Positions 18,974 to 29,481 of a DNA stretch of 55,677 bases are shown piece after piece. The number at the start of each line of letters is the position of its first letter. Position 1 is the stretch's first letter. The stretch spans positions 1 through 55,677 of the forward strand of contig NW_019174086.1 in the NCBI RefSeq assembly GCF_001642475.1, given 5' to 3'. The stretch comes from Fonsecaea monophora. Taxonomy: Eukaryota > Ascomycota > Eurotiomycetes > Chaetothyriales > Herpotrichiellaceae. Under the pieces are notes generated by a model that did no database searches, was not told where the DNA came from, and worked only from the letters and a program-made list of their open reading frames with translations. The translations under genes and the position numbers were made by a program.

Positions 18974-21031
18974 ATGCCTCACGGCCGTCCAGTGAAGCGG
19001 AGACGCCTCTCTCCTCCCGTCGATGACAGCAAATCCTCCGAGACTATCAAGGCCTCCGACCTCTTCGTGCGCGCTGCAGATTGGGATCTTGAGCAAGAAT
19101 ACGAAAAGAAGTCGAGGCAGAAAAAGGCCAAAGAATCAACGCGACTGCCAATCAAAACTGCCGAAGGCAGACTTCAAAGGATAGAAGAGAAGGTACCAAT
19201 CGAGAATGAGGACGACTCGGATAGTTTCCTGGGATCTGGCACAGACGGGGAAGACGAGGAGGGCGACACTCCTCCCACTGAGACAGAGCCTACCGTTCCG
19301 CAAGTCCCTTTGAAGCAGCAAATTGTCGCTGCCAAAGAAGAGATCGCACGCATTGCTGGTCTGCTGAACGAGGACCCGGAAGAACATGCGGGCTCCTTCA
19401 AAAAGTTGGCACAGGTTTGCAGTCCGACTTCGCCGATTGCGGTCCAAAAACTCGTCCTTGCAGCACAAACAGCGGTCTACAAGGACGTAATCCCAGGCTA
19501 CCGGATACGGTCTTATAAGGACGAAGAACTGGGGAATAAAATCTCCAAGGACGTGCGACGAACCAGACAATACGAACACGCTCTCGTGACTGGGTATCAA
19601 GCATACGTTAAGCAACTGGGCAGTCTTGCAAAGGCCCGTAAGGGTGATGCAGAGATACAGTCCTTGCGGAGTGTAGCGATCAACTGCGCATGCACTCTAC
19701 TCCTCTCCGTACCACACTTCAATTTCCGGACCGAGATACTGGGTATTCTCGTCCACGAGGTCGCCAGTCGGGAATCGTCACCCGACTTTATCAAATGCGT
19801 AGAGACATTTGAAGAGTTCTTCTCCCACGATGAAGACGGCGCACTGTCCCTCGAAGCCGTCAACCTGCTCTCTAAGATGATGAAAGCCAAGGACTACCGA
19901 GTAAGGGAAGAAGTGCTGAATACCTTCTTCCATTTGCGTCTCCTCTCAGAGCTGCCACCACCTGGCTCAAACGACAAATCGGATCGGCCAGAACTACCGT
20001 CAAAGCTGCACGGACGCAAGGTGAAGCAACAGACCTCGCAGCATATGACCAAACGCGAACGAAAATTGCTCAAACAGCGCCGTGAAGTCGAGAAAGATAT
20101 GGCCGAAGCCTCTGCGCTGGTAAACCACGAAGAACGCGAGAAGATTCAGTCCGAGACGCTAAAAATGGTGTTTGTCACATATTTCCGAATCTTGAAGGCG
20201 AGGGTACCCGAGCTCATGGGTGCCGTATTGGAAGGACTGGCCAAATACGCACATCTGATCAATCAGGATTTGTTTGGAGATCTCTTGGAAGCACTGAAGG
20301 AGATTGTGAGCGCAGCTGACGAGGCTGTGAGGGGCGAATTGGATATGGACGGAGTCGAAGCAGAGAGGACACCGACAAACCTGGACCGCGAGGCGATCCG
20401 CAACAGGAAACGCGAGGGCCTTCTTGCGACACAAACTGCATTCACGCTGCTCTCCGGCCAGGAGGTTTCCAAGGCCGCCTCGAACTTACATCTCGACCTA
20501 AGTTTCTTCACAGCGCATACCTACCGCTCACTGTACCCGCTTTCGCTGGAAGCGGACATTGAACTTGGACCAAAATCGCTGCGTCTCCCCGATCCGCACT
20601 CGTCGAAATCAGCAGCATCAGCAGAGAAAAATAGAATCAACATCTCCACGCCCATTCTCCTGCTCACGCGCGTGTTGACGTCTATCCTGCTAACGCCTTC
20701 GTCCCCACCACCCACGCAGACGGTACTATCGTTCTTCAAACGTCTCCTGACCGTCTCCCTTCAACTGCCTGAGAAATCCGCGATGGCAGTTTTAGGTTTG
20801 ATGGCCAAGATCGCAGACAAACACGGCCGCAAGATTGAAGCCTTGTGGTATAGCGACGAAAGGAAAGGAGATGGGGTATATAGGGGAGACAGCGAGAGCG
20901 TGGAAGGCACAAATGCGTTGGGGACTGGTAGTGGTGTTTGGGAGGCAGAGTTGCTCAGGAGGCATTACTGCCCCAAGATCAGAGAATCGGTTCAGAGGAT
21001 GGAGGGGGGTATTAGAAACTTGCACAGATAG
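18974..21031 (+). CDS. NOC3: nucleolar complex protein NOC3
   Basis: 685 residues without introns. The start is the ATG at 18974, because the open frame upstream of it has no ATG. The basic N-terminus PVKRRRLSPP is a likely nuclear localisation signal, followed by an acidic region. The NOC3-type domain is seen with ALVTGYQAYVKQL and the segment MKAKDYRVREEVLNTFFHLR. A lysine-rich MTKRERKLLKQRREVEKDM helix follows, then the CBF/Mak21-like C-terminal repeat region with FFTAHTYRSLYPLSLEADIE. NOC3 pairs with NOC2 in intermediate pre-60S particles and is also linked to replication licensing in yeast. Length fits (about 660-700). Its neighbour NIP7 works in the same pathway. Confidence 0.94.
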   Translation: MPHGRPVKRRRLSPPVDDSKSSETIKASDLFVRAADWDLEQEYEKKSRQKKAKESTRLPIKTAEGRLQRIEEKVPIENEDDSDSFLGSGTDGEDEEGDTPPTETEPTVPQVPLKQQIVAAKEEIARIAGLLNEDPEEHAGSFKKLAQVCSPTSPIAVQKLVLAAQTAVYKDVIPGYRIRSYKDEELGNKISKDVRRTRQYEHALVTGYQAYVKQLGSLAKARKGDAEIQSLRSVAINCACTLLLSVPHFNFRTEILGILVHEVASRESSPDFIKCVETFEEFFSHDEDGALSLEAVNLLSKMMKAKDYRVREEVLNTFFHLRLLSELPPPGSNDKSDRPELPSKLHGRKVKQQTSQHMTKRERKLLKQRREVEKDMAEASALVNHEEREKIQSETLKMVFVTYFRILKARVPELMGAVLEGLAKYAHLINQDLFGDLLEALKEIVSAADEAVRGELDMDGVEAERTPTNLDREAIRNRKREGLLATQTAFTLLSGQEVSKAASNLHLDLSFFTAHTYRSLYPLSLEADIELGPKSLRLPDPHSSKSAASAEKNRINISTPILLLTRVLTSILLTPSSPPPTQTVLSFFKRLLTVSLQLPEKSAMAVLGLMAKIADKHGRKIEALWYSDERKGDGVYRGDSESVEGTNALGTGSGVWEAELLRRHYCPKIRESVQRMEGGIRNLHR

Positions 21032-22965
21032 CTGCGACGTCCAAAACTCGGCTGAGCGAATGGCACATGCTTCTTCATATCTTGACGTGTGTGTAACCAT
21101 CAAAATTTCACATGTTCCTCCTGCGCCATGGTTTCGCCCTCCAGTCCAGGGAGAAGAACTTAATAAAGGGTCGTCCACGCTTGTCTGGTCCCTTGTTCCT
21201 GTGTGATGTCGTCTCTTCTCCTCTACTCCAATTTCCTCTCTCGGTGAAGGTGAAATTCCACAGGTCCCTCCATGTTACGAAGCCCAGAGACGCCATTCAT
21301 GCCGCTCACTCGGCCGCAAGAGAAGGCCGTCGAGGTCGATACAGGGGCAGATCACCCAACACATCTTTCTTCGAGAAATCGGCCCTAGGGTTCAACAACC
21401 TCAAGAGTTTTGAGTCTGGGATTTCTCTCATCGGCTACCACAACGCCACCTGTGGCTGAGGTTGTGTGTGATGTGATGTCAATGGTCAATGGACGAGGGG
21501 CGCAGGCTGTAGGAGGGGGAGAACAAGGCCCAGCTTTCGAACATCCCAACAAAATCCCGGAATTATCATCAAATGCACAATGCACATTTCAACATTCCAC
21601 GCTTTGACATGTGCGTCTCTTTGCCCGCGCCAATCGACACACATGTCCGCCACCCTGGCGAGATCCAGATTGCTTGCATTGTGTGGCACACACCAACCTT
21701 TGCGGGCACCAAGCATGTGTGTTCTCCGGTCCTCAAAAGTTAATGCTCCTCTTCTGCATCACATCATGCCATTGACGCCTCTGATGCGTCCTGTCCCACT
21801 CGGCGTGCAAGAAACTGGCGAACTCTCTGGGCCTCAGGATCGTGGGCAGCTAAAAGCTCCCCGGAAAACTGGGGGCTGTGTGTGGTATGACAGGTGGGAT
21901 TATGTGACGCCTTGATTCTATTTCCAAGGTCAAACAAGGTCAAGGTCATGATCATGATCACATTGACCGCCTACCACCCTTTTCATAAAATGTTCCCAAC
22001 CTTGTGTTTCTCTGGAGGCATTCTTCAGCTGGCCCTGAATCTATACATTCCATCCATCCCCGTTTCATCCACCGATCTAATCTCACCCACGCGCCTTCGC
22101 ATGCACTCAAATCTCGGTCCGAGAAAAAACACAAAAGCATCGGAGGATTTTGTGAGGGATCAACCGGGTATTGCCGCTCGTATACACCCTTGAGAGCTGA
22201 CAATCTCCTGACTCTGCGATAACTCTGTCTTGATCCCGTTCCCATTTCTCGGATTTCAGGGTTTCTATACTTTCTGTGGTAACTCCGTGAATTTGGGATT
22301 CAATTGACTGGGTGGCGCAAACGATACTTGAACCCGTAAACCTGGATCTGACAGGTATTCGTCATTGACATTCATCCACGAGGTATGTACGTATAGATAG
22401 TTTACTTGGCTTTCCGGAATTTCGTTATCTCTGGCTATCTCTTCGATGGTGACGTCTTCTCAATGGAGGGTTTGGATTCTTGCAACTTTCTGTGTTTTCA
22501 TCAGTCAACCGATTGCAGCAGCGATGTCCATGAATAACTGGTCAATGAAATTCTAGCTGCAGCTACAACAACGGGAACCGATCTTTATCCTGCAGGGTTG
22601 GTGGGATATCAAGAAGTATTGCTTGCTATACCCAGAAAGGAACCACCACGAGCCCCAGGACTATCTCAGTGCAAGTGTCCTGGCCAGAATTCCCTTCATG
22701 TGCTCTCTATTGAAAGAGTCTTTGCCTTTGTCGTCTTGGAAGCATGGCAAACAAACCCCTTGTTGATGATTTGCGGCCACATTCTTAGCATCTTCGAGCT
22801 CTCGCTGATTATAATCCCTTCGATTCAGTGAAACCCAGACACCTGACCTCTCCAGGCTCTGTTACTCTCCATTCATTGCTTGTCAACTACACCTGTCCAA
22901 ACAGAACGGCACTTTTCGCGAATCCCCCTGCACACGAACTACATCATTCGCTTCAACTCTTCGCA
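21032..22965. other. 1.9-kb intergenic region 5' of the CBM48 gene
   Basis: No protein family or RNA gene recognised. It includes the NOC3 3' flank and a long upstream region for the CBM48 gene. The direct repeat GGTCAAACAAGGTCAAGGTCA-like array (about 21929-21949) is short. An untranslated or regulatory role is possible but not shown. Confidence 0.4.
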
Positions 22966-23849
22966 ATGGTGTCAACCACAATCACTTTCAAACAGGAGAA
23001 CCTCCAACCGCCCGTGTACGTCGCCGGCGCGTTCACGGGCTGGTCGCCGATCGAGATGAGCTTCGAAGTGACCGAATCAGACGGCTCTCCCCAAAACGTC
23101 TTCTCCTACAAGGCTGACCTCGAGCCCGGCGATTACCAATACAAATTCAGGCTGGGTCCAGGTGATTGGTGGGTCCTGGATGAATCGAGCCCAACAGGTA
23201 CGCACTGGTCTCGCTTCACTCTCCTCTACGAGTATTATCAAGCGATGTAATGCTGACGATGACTTGAGTTTTCCAGCAAACGACGACCAAGGAAACGTCA
23301 ACAACGTCGTTTCCGTCGAGGCACAAGTTCCGGGACCCATTGAACACATCTCCAAGCCCGTCGCCACAATTCTCAACACAAAGGACGCTCAGATTATCGA
23401 ATATGAGCATGATCGTCAAAACGAGAACGGCCTGGCATCCGCGCCGGAAGCTGTTGAGAATCCGAAAGAGTCTCAAAATTCGAGAGATCATGCCACGAAC
23501 AGCGGAGAAGATGCCGGAGCCATCGATGCCAAGCAGGTACAAGACGTTAATCACGGCGTGAGGAAAGATTCCATCCCAGATTTCGCTCCACCGCCATACT
23601 CGATCGCTACAAATGGGACCGTATCCCCGCCTCCTGTCGTCCCTAACGAGAAACAACCTGTCAGGCCAGCCTCTAGTGGCAAGGAATCATCTATTTCGAG
23701 TTTCTTCAATACGAGGTAAGTTGAGCCCTTTACGGTCATCGATATATATGTACCCAGGAAGTATCTGACCCCATCCCTGCAGAAATATCGTGCTGATCGT
23801 TGCAATTGTCGTGGTACCTGCCGCCGTGTCGCATTACCTGCGGCGGTAG
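22966..23849 (+). CDS. tail-anchored protein with an N-terminal CBM48 (AMPK-type glycogen-binding) domain
   Basis: Three exons, 22966-23197, 23277-23715 and 23783-23849, code for 245 residues. Residues 1-80 form a CBM48/E-set fold: TITFKQENLQPPVYVAGAF, then TGWSPIEM, an acidic turn, the DYQYKFRLGPGDWWVLDE strand pair and SSPTANDDQGNVNN. This is the pattern of AMPK-beta and Mdg1/Crp1-type carbohydrate-binding modules. A disordered region of about 140 residues, rich in Glu, Asn, Ser and Pro, follows (with APPPYS). The last about 20 residues, NIVLIVAIVVVPAAVSHYLR, make a single C-terminal membrane span with a basic tip, so it should be tail-anchored to the ER or mitochondrial outer membrane. No signal peptide. 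Role inferred: tethering of glycogen or sensing at a membrane. The last exon encodes only the anchor. Confidence 0.85.
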
Positions 23850-24684
23850 CGTGTCGAAACTCGGTAGTCTGCAGCAGACGCAGCTTTGAGGTGGTTGGAA
23901 AACACTTAATATCTGTTTATCTCATATCCCTCCCACTCTCTCTCTCTCTCTCTTGTTATGATGGATCACGTTGAAAAGGATACGAAGTGCGCGGTCGGCG
24001 GTCGGCTGTGGGCGGTGGTATTGAATTGACCTCCTTACATTTGTGGGCTTTGTGTTATGGGCTATAGGTCATGGATTATGACTTTTCGTGACTGTGGATA
24101 TCTTCGTGTTTAGCGGAAAACGTGCGAAGGTATAAAAATGGACAATCTTTCAATTCATACTACAACTACTCGGTTATTTTGTTGTTGCTGAGAAATCACA
24201 CTTCGTCTTGGATCAAATCAAGCCAAGTCTGGTAGAGCGGTGTCCTGACAGAAGAGATTCATGCGCGGGTTAGTGAGTGAGTATCTGGGGGTGTTTCTCT
24301 TCCCGAGTTACCACCTGAGGAAATGAAAGCAGAAAGCATGGTCCGTAACATAATCACTAGCGTGTTGCAGCTGATGTGGCAGTACCAGAACGTGCCAGAG
24401 CCATATTGCTGTGCTGGAAGGAGCTGGGAGGAGGGATTTATCTTTTTTTTTTTTGTTTTTTTTTTGGGGTGATTTTGGTAGTCACCCCCCTTTTTGGGCG
24501 TCCTATATATACTGTCACCCTCTGCCCAGCGAATGTCTCTCGTCTCCTTCACTTCTTCGTCCATGTTCATGTACAGTACTTATGTACCTATGTACTTCAC
24601 GCACTTGTATACTCACTTAGCTAGCTGTCCAGCTGCCCAGCTACTCAGCTACACAGCTTCGCCGCAAGCTACTTGGTGAGCTAG
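23850..24684. other. intergenic region between convergent genes
   Basis: Contains a CT repeat (about 23937-23953), two T tracts (12 T at 24443-24454 and 10 T at 24456-24465), and a run of imperfect AGCTAGCTG-type repeats at 24620-24685. No gene recognised. Confidence 0.45.
24443..24465 (+). repeat. homopolymer T tract
   Basis: Twelve T, one G, then ten T, followed by GGGG. Low-complexity sequence. I found no polymerase III gene directly upstream that would use it as terminator. Confidence 0.8.
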
Positions 24685-25799
24685 CTACAAGCGACAAAAC
24701 GTTTCGACAGCCTGGCGCGTCTCCTCCTTTGTCTCCTTGACCAACCCACTAACAGCCTTGAACTTGTCGTCCTTGGCGTCACCGAGCAACTCGAACAGCA
24801 GGCTCTCGCTCGTGGTGACGACGGCACCCTCGCGCGCTAGCCGGTGCAGGGCGACGGGTCTCTCGCCGGCGTTGCACGACGAGACGCCATCGGCGATGAC
24901 GTAGACCTTGTGGCCCGCGGCGAGGAGGTCGAGGGTCGTCTGCGTGACGCAGATGTGCGTCTCGATGCCGACGATCAGCACGGAGAGCTTGTCGCTGGGC
25001 GAAGAGGTCAGGGATTGCAGGTGCGTCTGCAGCGCGGGGACGAGCATCGAAAACGCCGTCTTGTCGATCGCCTCGGGCGTGGTCTCGGGAATGAGTGAGG
25101 TGAGTTCCGGGACGGTGGCGCCCAGGCGCGAGGCGTTTTGCGTCGTGACGAAGACGGGGATGTTGAGGATTTTGGCTGTTGAGACAGATTAGCTTTGCTA
25201 AAGACACCCCCCGGCCGGGGAACCCGGTGGTGGATGAAATGTCTTGATCTTTTCCTTACCTGCTTTAACCAGCTTCTGACTCGTGGCTACCCTGTTATCC
25301 ATGTCGCGTATCAGTGTGAGTAACGAACACCCAAAGGGGTAACACACGAATGTATAAGGAGGGGGGGGGGAGGGGTTTCAGAGACATACACTTTGGGGAA
25401 TTCCCAGATGGCATTGCGGAATTTCTCCTGAATGTCGCAGATACTGTATGCAAAGGTCAGCGAGAAAATCCAACATTCTTAGGCATCAATGTGATGAGCT
25501 CGATGTTATGGGCACCATTGGACTCAACAGAATGAGCCTCGAAGAAGGATGATTAGGGGAAGTATTTGGATCCTCCTGATATCGACATAGACATCTAGAT
25601 ATCGGTGCCGGTAGGTCTCATGGGTATATGTATGCACATGCATGCATATGCCGAGTTGACTAAACTGGACTGGACTGGACCGGAAAAGATGAAGAAACGT
25701 ACAACAAAACCGGATTCACTATAAATTTGCCCCGTAGGCAATTGCATGTCAGCAAAGAGTACCAGCGAAGCCATAAAATGCAATGGGTAGGTTCATCAT
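24685..25799 (-). CDS. isochorismatase-family hydrolase (YcaC-like)
   Basis: Five predicted exons on the minus strand: 25763-25799, 25703-25718 (16 nt), 25390-25443, 25260-25291 and 24685-25175, coding for 209 residues. Core motifs are present: LFICDIQEKFRN with the catalytic Asp, the mid KILNIPVFVTTQ strand carrying the expected downstream Lys region (DKTAFSM), and VLIVGIETHICVTQTTLDLL with the nucleophile-position Cys. Such cysteine hydrolases act on amides or isochorismate-like substrates; YcaC relatives are of unclear substrate, often mitochondrial or cytosolic. The first exon (MMNLPIAFYGFA) and the micro-exon are placed by splice motifs and phase and are the least sure part. All junctions rebuild family residues (NPVLF-ICD, FPKV-VATS, VKA-AKI). 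Confidence 0.82.
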
Positions 25800-26832
25800 T
25801 CGTTCACTCGACTCAATCAACCAAATTCAGTCGTCCCGCTCGTGCCCCTCATGGATACATCGTCATCATCAACATCAATATCAGCTAAAATATCAACGCC
25901 AGCTGTCTGTCCGCAGAGTAGACGTGCTCCAAATCCAGGCGATAAACTGCGACGAAATGGTGGAGGGGAACACAGAAGAAGCAGACACGCAGACAGAAAA
26001 ACTGACCAATTCGTTTACTGTTGACCGACATCTTTCTTCCTAACCTTCTCACTCTAGGGCCTGTGGGGAGATAAATATCTCCCAGGTGGCTTGATTTGAG
26101 CCGCTCGATGGCCTCGATGAAGATCCGCAGAGAGAAAAAAAAAAGCTCAGAGCGACCTTGGCCTCTCGTCGTGGTGGTCGTGGTGGTGGTGGTGGCGACA
26201 AAAGGAAACGTCGAAATTATGGAATCGCAGCAAGCGTGGAGAATGAGGATCTCTTGGACAGACAGGGACTCGGTCGTAATAGATACCGTTATGGTATGGG
26301 CTATGCTATGTCGTTGCGACTATTTCAATAATCAAATACAAGTGTGTTCAAGGTGGTCCATGGTGTCGGTGAAAATCGGGCAAACGGGACAAGTTGGAGC
26401 GGCAAATCAAATTCCCACGGTATTACGGCGTCACGGCGTGTGGGGGAGACACTCCATGCACCGGAGGCACTGCACGCACACTGGACACAGCCTTATGCAT
26501 GCTGTATCCTATCAATATCTGCATTACTTTTGCCTTTTGCAAGATTGGCCTCGTGCGAGGCTCTTCTGGAATCTATCTGCTCTGCAGGTCTTACCTCTCA
26601 CACCACTCGAGGCGACAAGGCTCTGCAGACCATGGCTTAGAATACACGTCGACGTCAAGTGAAGCCCGTTTTTGAAACCCACCAGCTCCATCCTAGCTCC
26701 ATCCCAGCTGCATCCCAGCTCCTGGTCCTCCATCACCATCATCATCATGGCGTCAAACCGGGCTTCATGGCCTTCTCAGTTGAACATCGTTAATCCTGGG
26801 TCAAGGTGAGAAGTCTTCTGTTGATCCTCAAC
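25800..26832. other. intergenic region of about 1 kb
   Basis: Low-complexity GTGGTGGTCGTGGT stretch at about 26170-26198 and imperfect AGCTCCATCC repeats at about 26688-26725. No gene recognised. It serves as the promoter of the minus-strand hydrolase and the 3' flank of the retropepsin-like gene. Confidence 0.45.
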
Positions 26833-28570
26833 TCAACTGTTCGCTGTTGTTCTACGTTGTGGCCCCGAATTCAACCAACCGAATGCAGTACCAGAGCCAA
26901 TTGGGTTGGTCCGTGTTGTCGTGGTTGATGGGGTTCCTTTTGATTCTCCGCCTGAATCTGCTTGAGCTGCAGCCTTTCCAGTGTCATTCAGCGTTGCCTG
27001 AGCAACTTCGCCGCCATTCGTGCTGGTTGCCGAGCCCGAGGTGATTCTCGTCGCATTGGCCATTGTCTTGGTGGGTCGCAAAATCTTCATGGGTCGCTGC
27101 GTGTGAGGTCGGGCATAACTGGACGAGGTCTTGGAGCTCGCATCGTTCGCGGTGCTAGACGATCCAGAACGCCACGAGTTGGACCATACCCCGGGACCAG
27201 ATTTCGACATTGGTGCGGTGAATGACTTCTCGCTCCCGGTAGTGGACTTGCTGTCGTCGGCAGGCCTTGGATGAGTCATATCTAGGCTGCGTCGTGTCAA
27301 TTGATCCAGGTGCGGATCTGCTCTGCGCACATCTCCCGGTTCGGACGGGTTGGCCGATGGCAAGCTACTGGACTGAGCTGCTGTGGGCGACGCTGTATTC
27401 TGCGCCGTGTTGAGTCTTTCTGGTTGACCAATGACGCCGACTGGTGACGCTGGAGGTGGCAGAGCTTCCCCTATTGACGACGATCGACGTCGAGAGATTG
27501 TGCACAGATCCTTGAAACAGGCATCGTCTTCCGGTCTGCAGAAGGGAATCGAGACCTGATTTCGTTCCTCGTCAAAAATCATCACCTTATCCTGGGAGAA
27601 CAAAATGTCGGCGTTATGTGATCTCAGAACATCACTACCTAGAATGATCTGGATCGTTGGATCGGTCACCGTCTGTTCGTCGACCACAAACTTGACCATT
27701 AGAGTAGGGACGGGTGGCACAGGACTGGCTGATCTGACGGCGGCAGGGCTGTGGATCTTGGCTTCGGTCAGATACACGGGAAGTCGGATAGAGCGAGATC
27801 CCCCCTCCCCAAAGATAGACTCTGTCAGTTCAAGCTTGCATAACAATGAATAGCTGACAGATGAAATCGTCGACCCTGTGCACATGGCGGCGTAGAGCAA
27901 TGAGCTGTTGGAAAAGGATTGTGTTAGCCAGCAACGGATGATGGCTGGGCATGGTCCTAAGATAAAAAGGCCTGGTGGAGGATTGCCTGAAACTCGGGGC
28001 GAGTTGTGAATTGAACCAAGCAGGCGGCTCTGTTCAAGACCAAAGCTGTTCGTCCGACCGAAGCCAGTAGGTGCAGGCCTCCCATCCGACCGATGTGAAA
28101 GAGATCTTTCCGACAGTGCATGGCCACCAAGTCCACTGCCTGTACGTGCGGGTAATTCCATCGACTGTCTCGAGGAGCCATAGTGGTTGTTGGCACTCTC
28201 GTCAAACCGTACCGAGTTGGCTCTTGACGCAGCCACTCTGCGGGAGTCGTCGGTTGGGTCCAAGGTCAAGGAGCTGATCATAGGATCGGCATCAAAATTT
28301 CGAAAGGCTTCAGCAGCGGGGTTGAGGGTCGATTCTAAGGACGAGCATTAGTACGAGAGGTTTTCTCGCGGGTCTCGGCTTACCATGATGTGAACCGAGA
28401 GGAAAGGGAGAGCTCGCGCCCCACAGACTTCGAGGTCTGCTGCCATCGGGAATCTTCTGCTCCAAACGCATGATGCGATCAGAGTGGGCAGCTTGGGTTG
28501 CAGAGAGATCGTTCAGCGTCTCTTGAATGCGCCACAATTCGTCTCTCGTGGCGAACTCGCGGGCGTCCAT
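26833..28570 (-). CDS. fungal protein with a degenerate retropepsin-like domain (often labelled ubiquitin hydrolase 19-like)
   Basis: Exons 28384-28570 and 26833-28334 give 562 residues. An N-terminal coiled coil (MDAREFATRDELWRIQETLN) and a Ser/Arg-rich linker (SRANSVRFDE, GGHALSERS) precede a folded block at about residues 185-340. That block has GLFILGPCPAIIRCWL, then LLYAAMCTGSTISSVSY, and later IQIILGSDVLRSHNADILFS. Its layout resembles retroviral/Ddi1-type aspartic protease folds, but the D-T/S-G triad position reads C-T-G, so the catalytic aspartate is missing. The C-terminal 200 residues are Ser/Thr-rich and disordered. Homologues in filamentous fungi are commonly named ubiquitin carboxyl-terminal hydrolase 19, a label with no Cys/His box to support it here. 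Role unknown. Confidence 0.78.
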
Positions 28571-29481
28571 AGCAAACAAGCTCAATCAAACCCCCAAAGG
28601 CATAAGCTCAGTAGGAAGCCGAACAGTAGGGACCGTACTATGCATAGGCAGACACTTGACACGATCCTGGGCGGGGATGCAGGTCTCGTAGAGCGCGGAG
28701 AGAAGACGGTAGCCACACCACCAAGCTACAATGCTCTCCTGGCTTGCGCCAGCCTGGCCAAACCCTTCCACCAGCCGGTATGTATTGGCGCAGGCTCTTT
28801 ACTGTCTCATCGGTTGGTTGCTTTGGGGAGATCCAATATTTGCCCGACGTGGATGGAGCGGAGAAAGGAAGGTCAAAGAATGCGCCGGAGTTTGCACAAG
28901 GAGGAGGTCAGGCTGTCCGATGGTGTTCGTGAAGCAGGATGCTCAGAATCCGTAGACGAGTTCACCGAGCTGAGACGGAACACAACGAGGGGTAGGGTGG
29001 GCTGCGCAGAAGCGGACCGAGAAAGAGATGAATGTTGGACTAGGAATGGATGTAGGATGCGGAAAGAGTTTTGCAGAGGATTTGACGGCGTTGGAGCCTT
29101 GTGCACGCAGCTTTGCAGCGTGTCTCAAACAGGTCAGTAGTGAAAGATAGAGACTTGGTGCGTAAGAGAGTGATAATTCAAAGACCGTGTCTTGGTTTTG
29201 AGAGAGACAAACAGCCGTGTTGTAATTCTGGGGCAACGACGACTGTGAATGTCTGCATCTGCATTCCACACGTCGTATAACGCACCGTAAGGTCGCCAAG
29301 CGGATTAGCCGTTGCACTGTATATCCGCTTGTGCCACCGTATAGTTATTCGCCACGTGATGGGCATGTGCTGCACGTGGCGAGATAGTGGAGCAAGAAAA
29401 AGGGGCGGAGTGATGGAGGTAGTCGGACATTCACATAAACGCCAGAGGTGAACACATGCTCAATGCTAGTATCAAGCCCCA
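28571..29481. other. intergenic region with paired CACGTG sites
   Basis: Upstream region of the retropepsin-like gene and 3' flank of the DUF7580 gene. No protein gene recognised. An inverted CACGTG pair lies at 29351-29380 (listed separately). Confidence 0.45.
29351..29380. promoter_or_regulatory. inverted repeat of two CACGTG sites around CATGTG
   Basis: GCCACGTG (29351-29358) and CACGTGGC (29373-29380) form an inverted repeat with a 14-base spacer containing CATGTG (29364-29369). CACGTG is the usual site of bHLH factors such as Cbf1/Pho4 in fungi. Function here is inferred. Confidence 0.4.

Noticed and set aside
24225..24250. A-box-like TGGTAGAGCGG with a downstream T tract
   Set aside because: No B box or cloverleaf in between, so the T tract is treated as plain low-complexity DNA.
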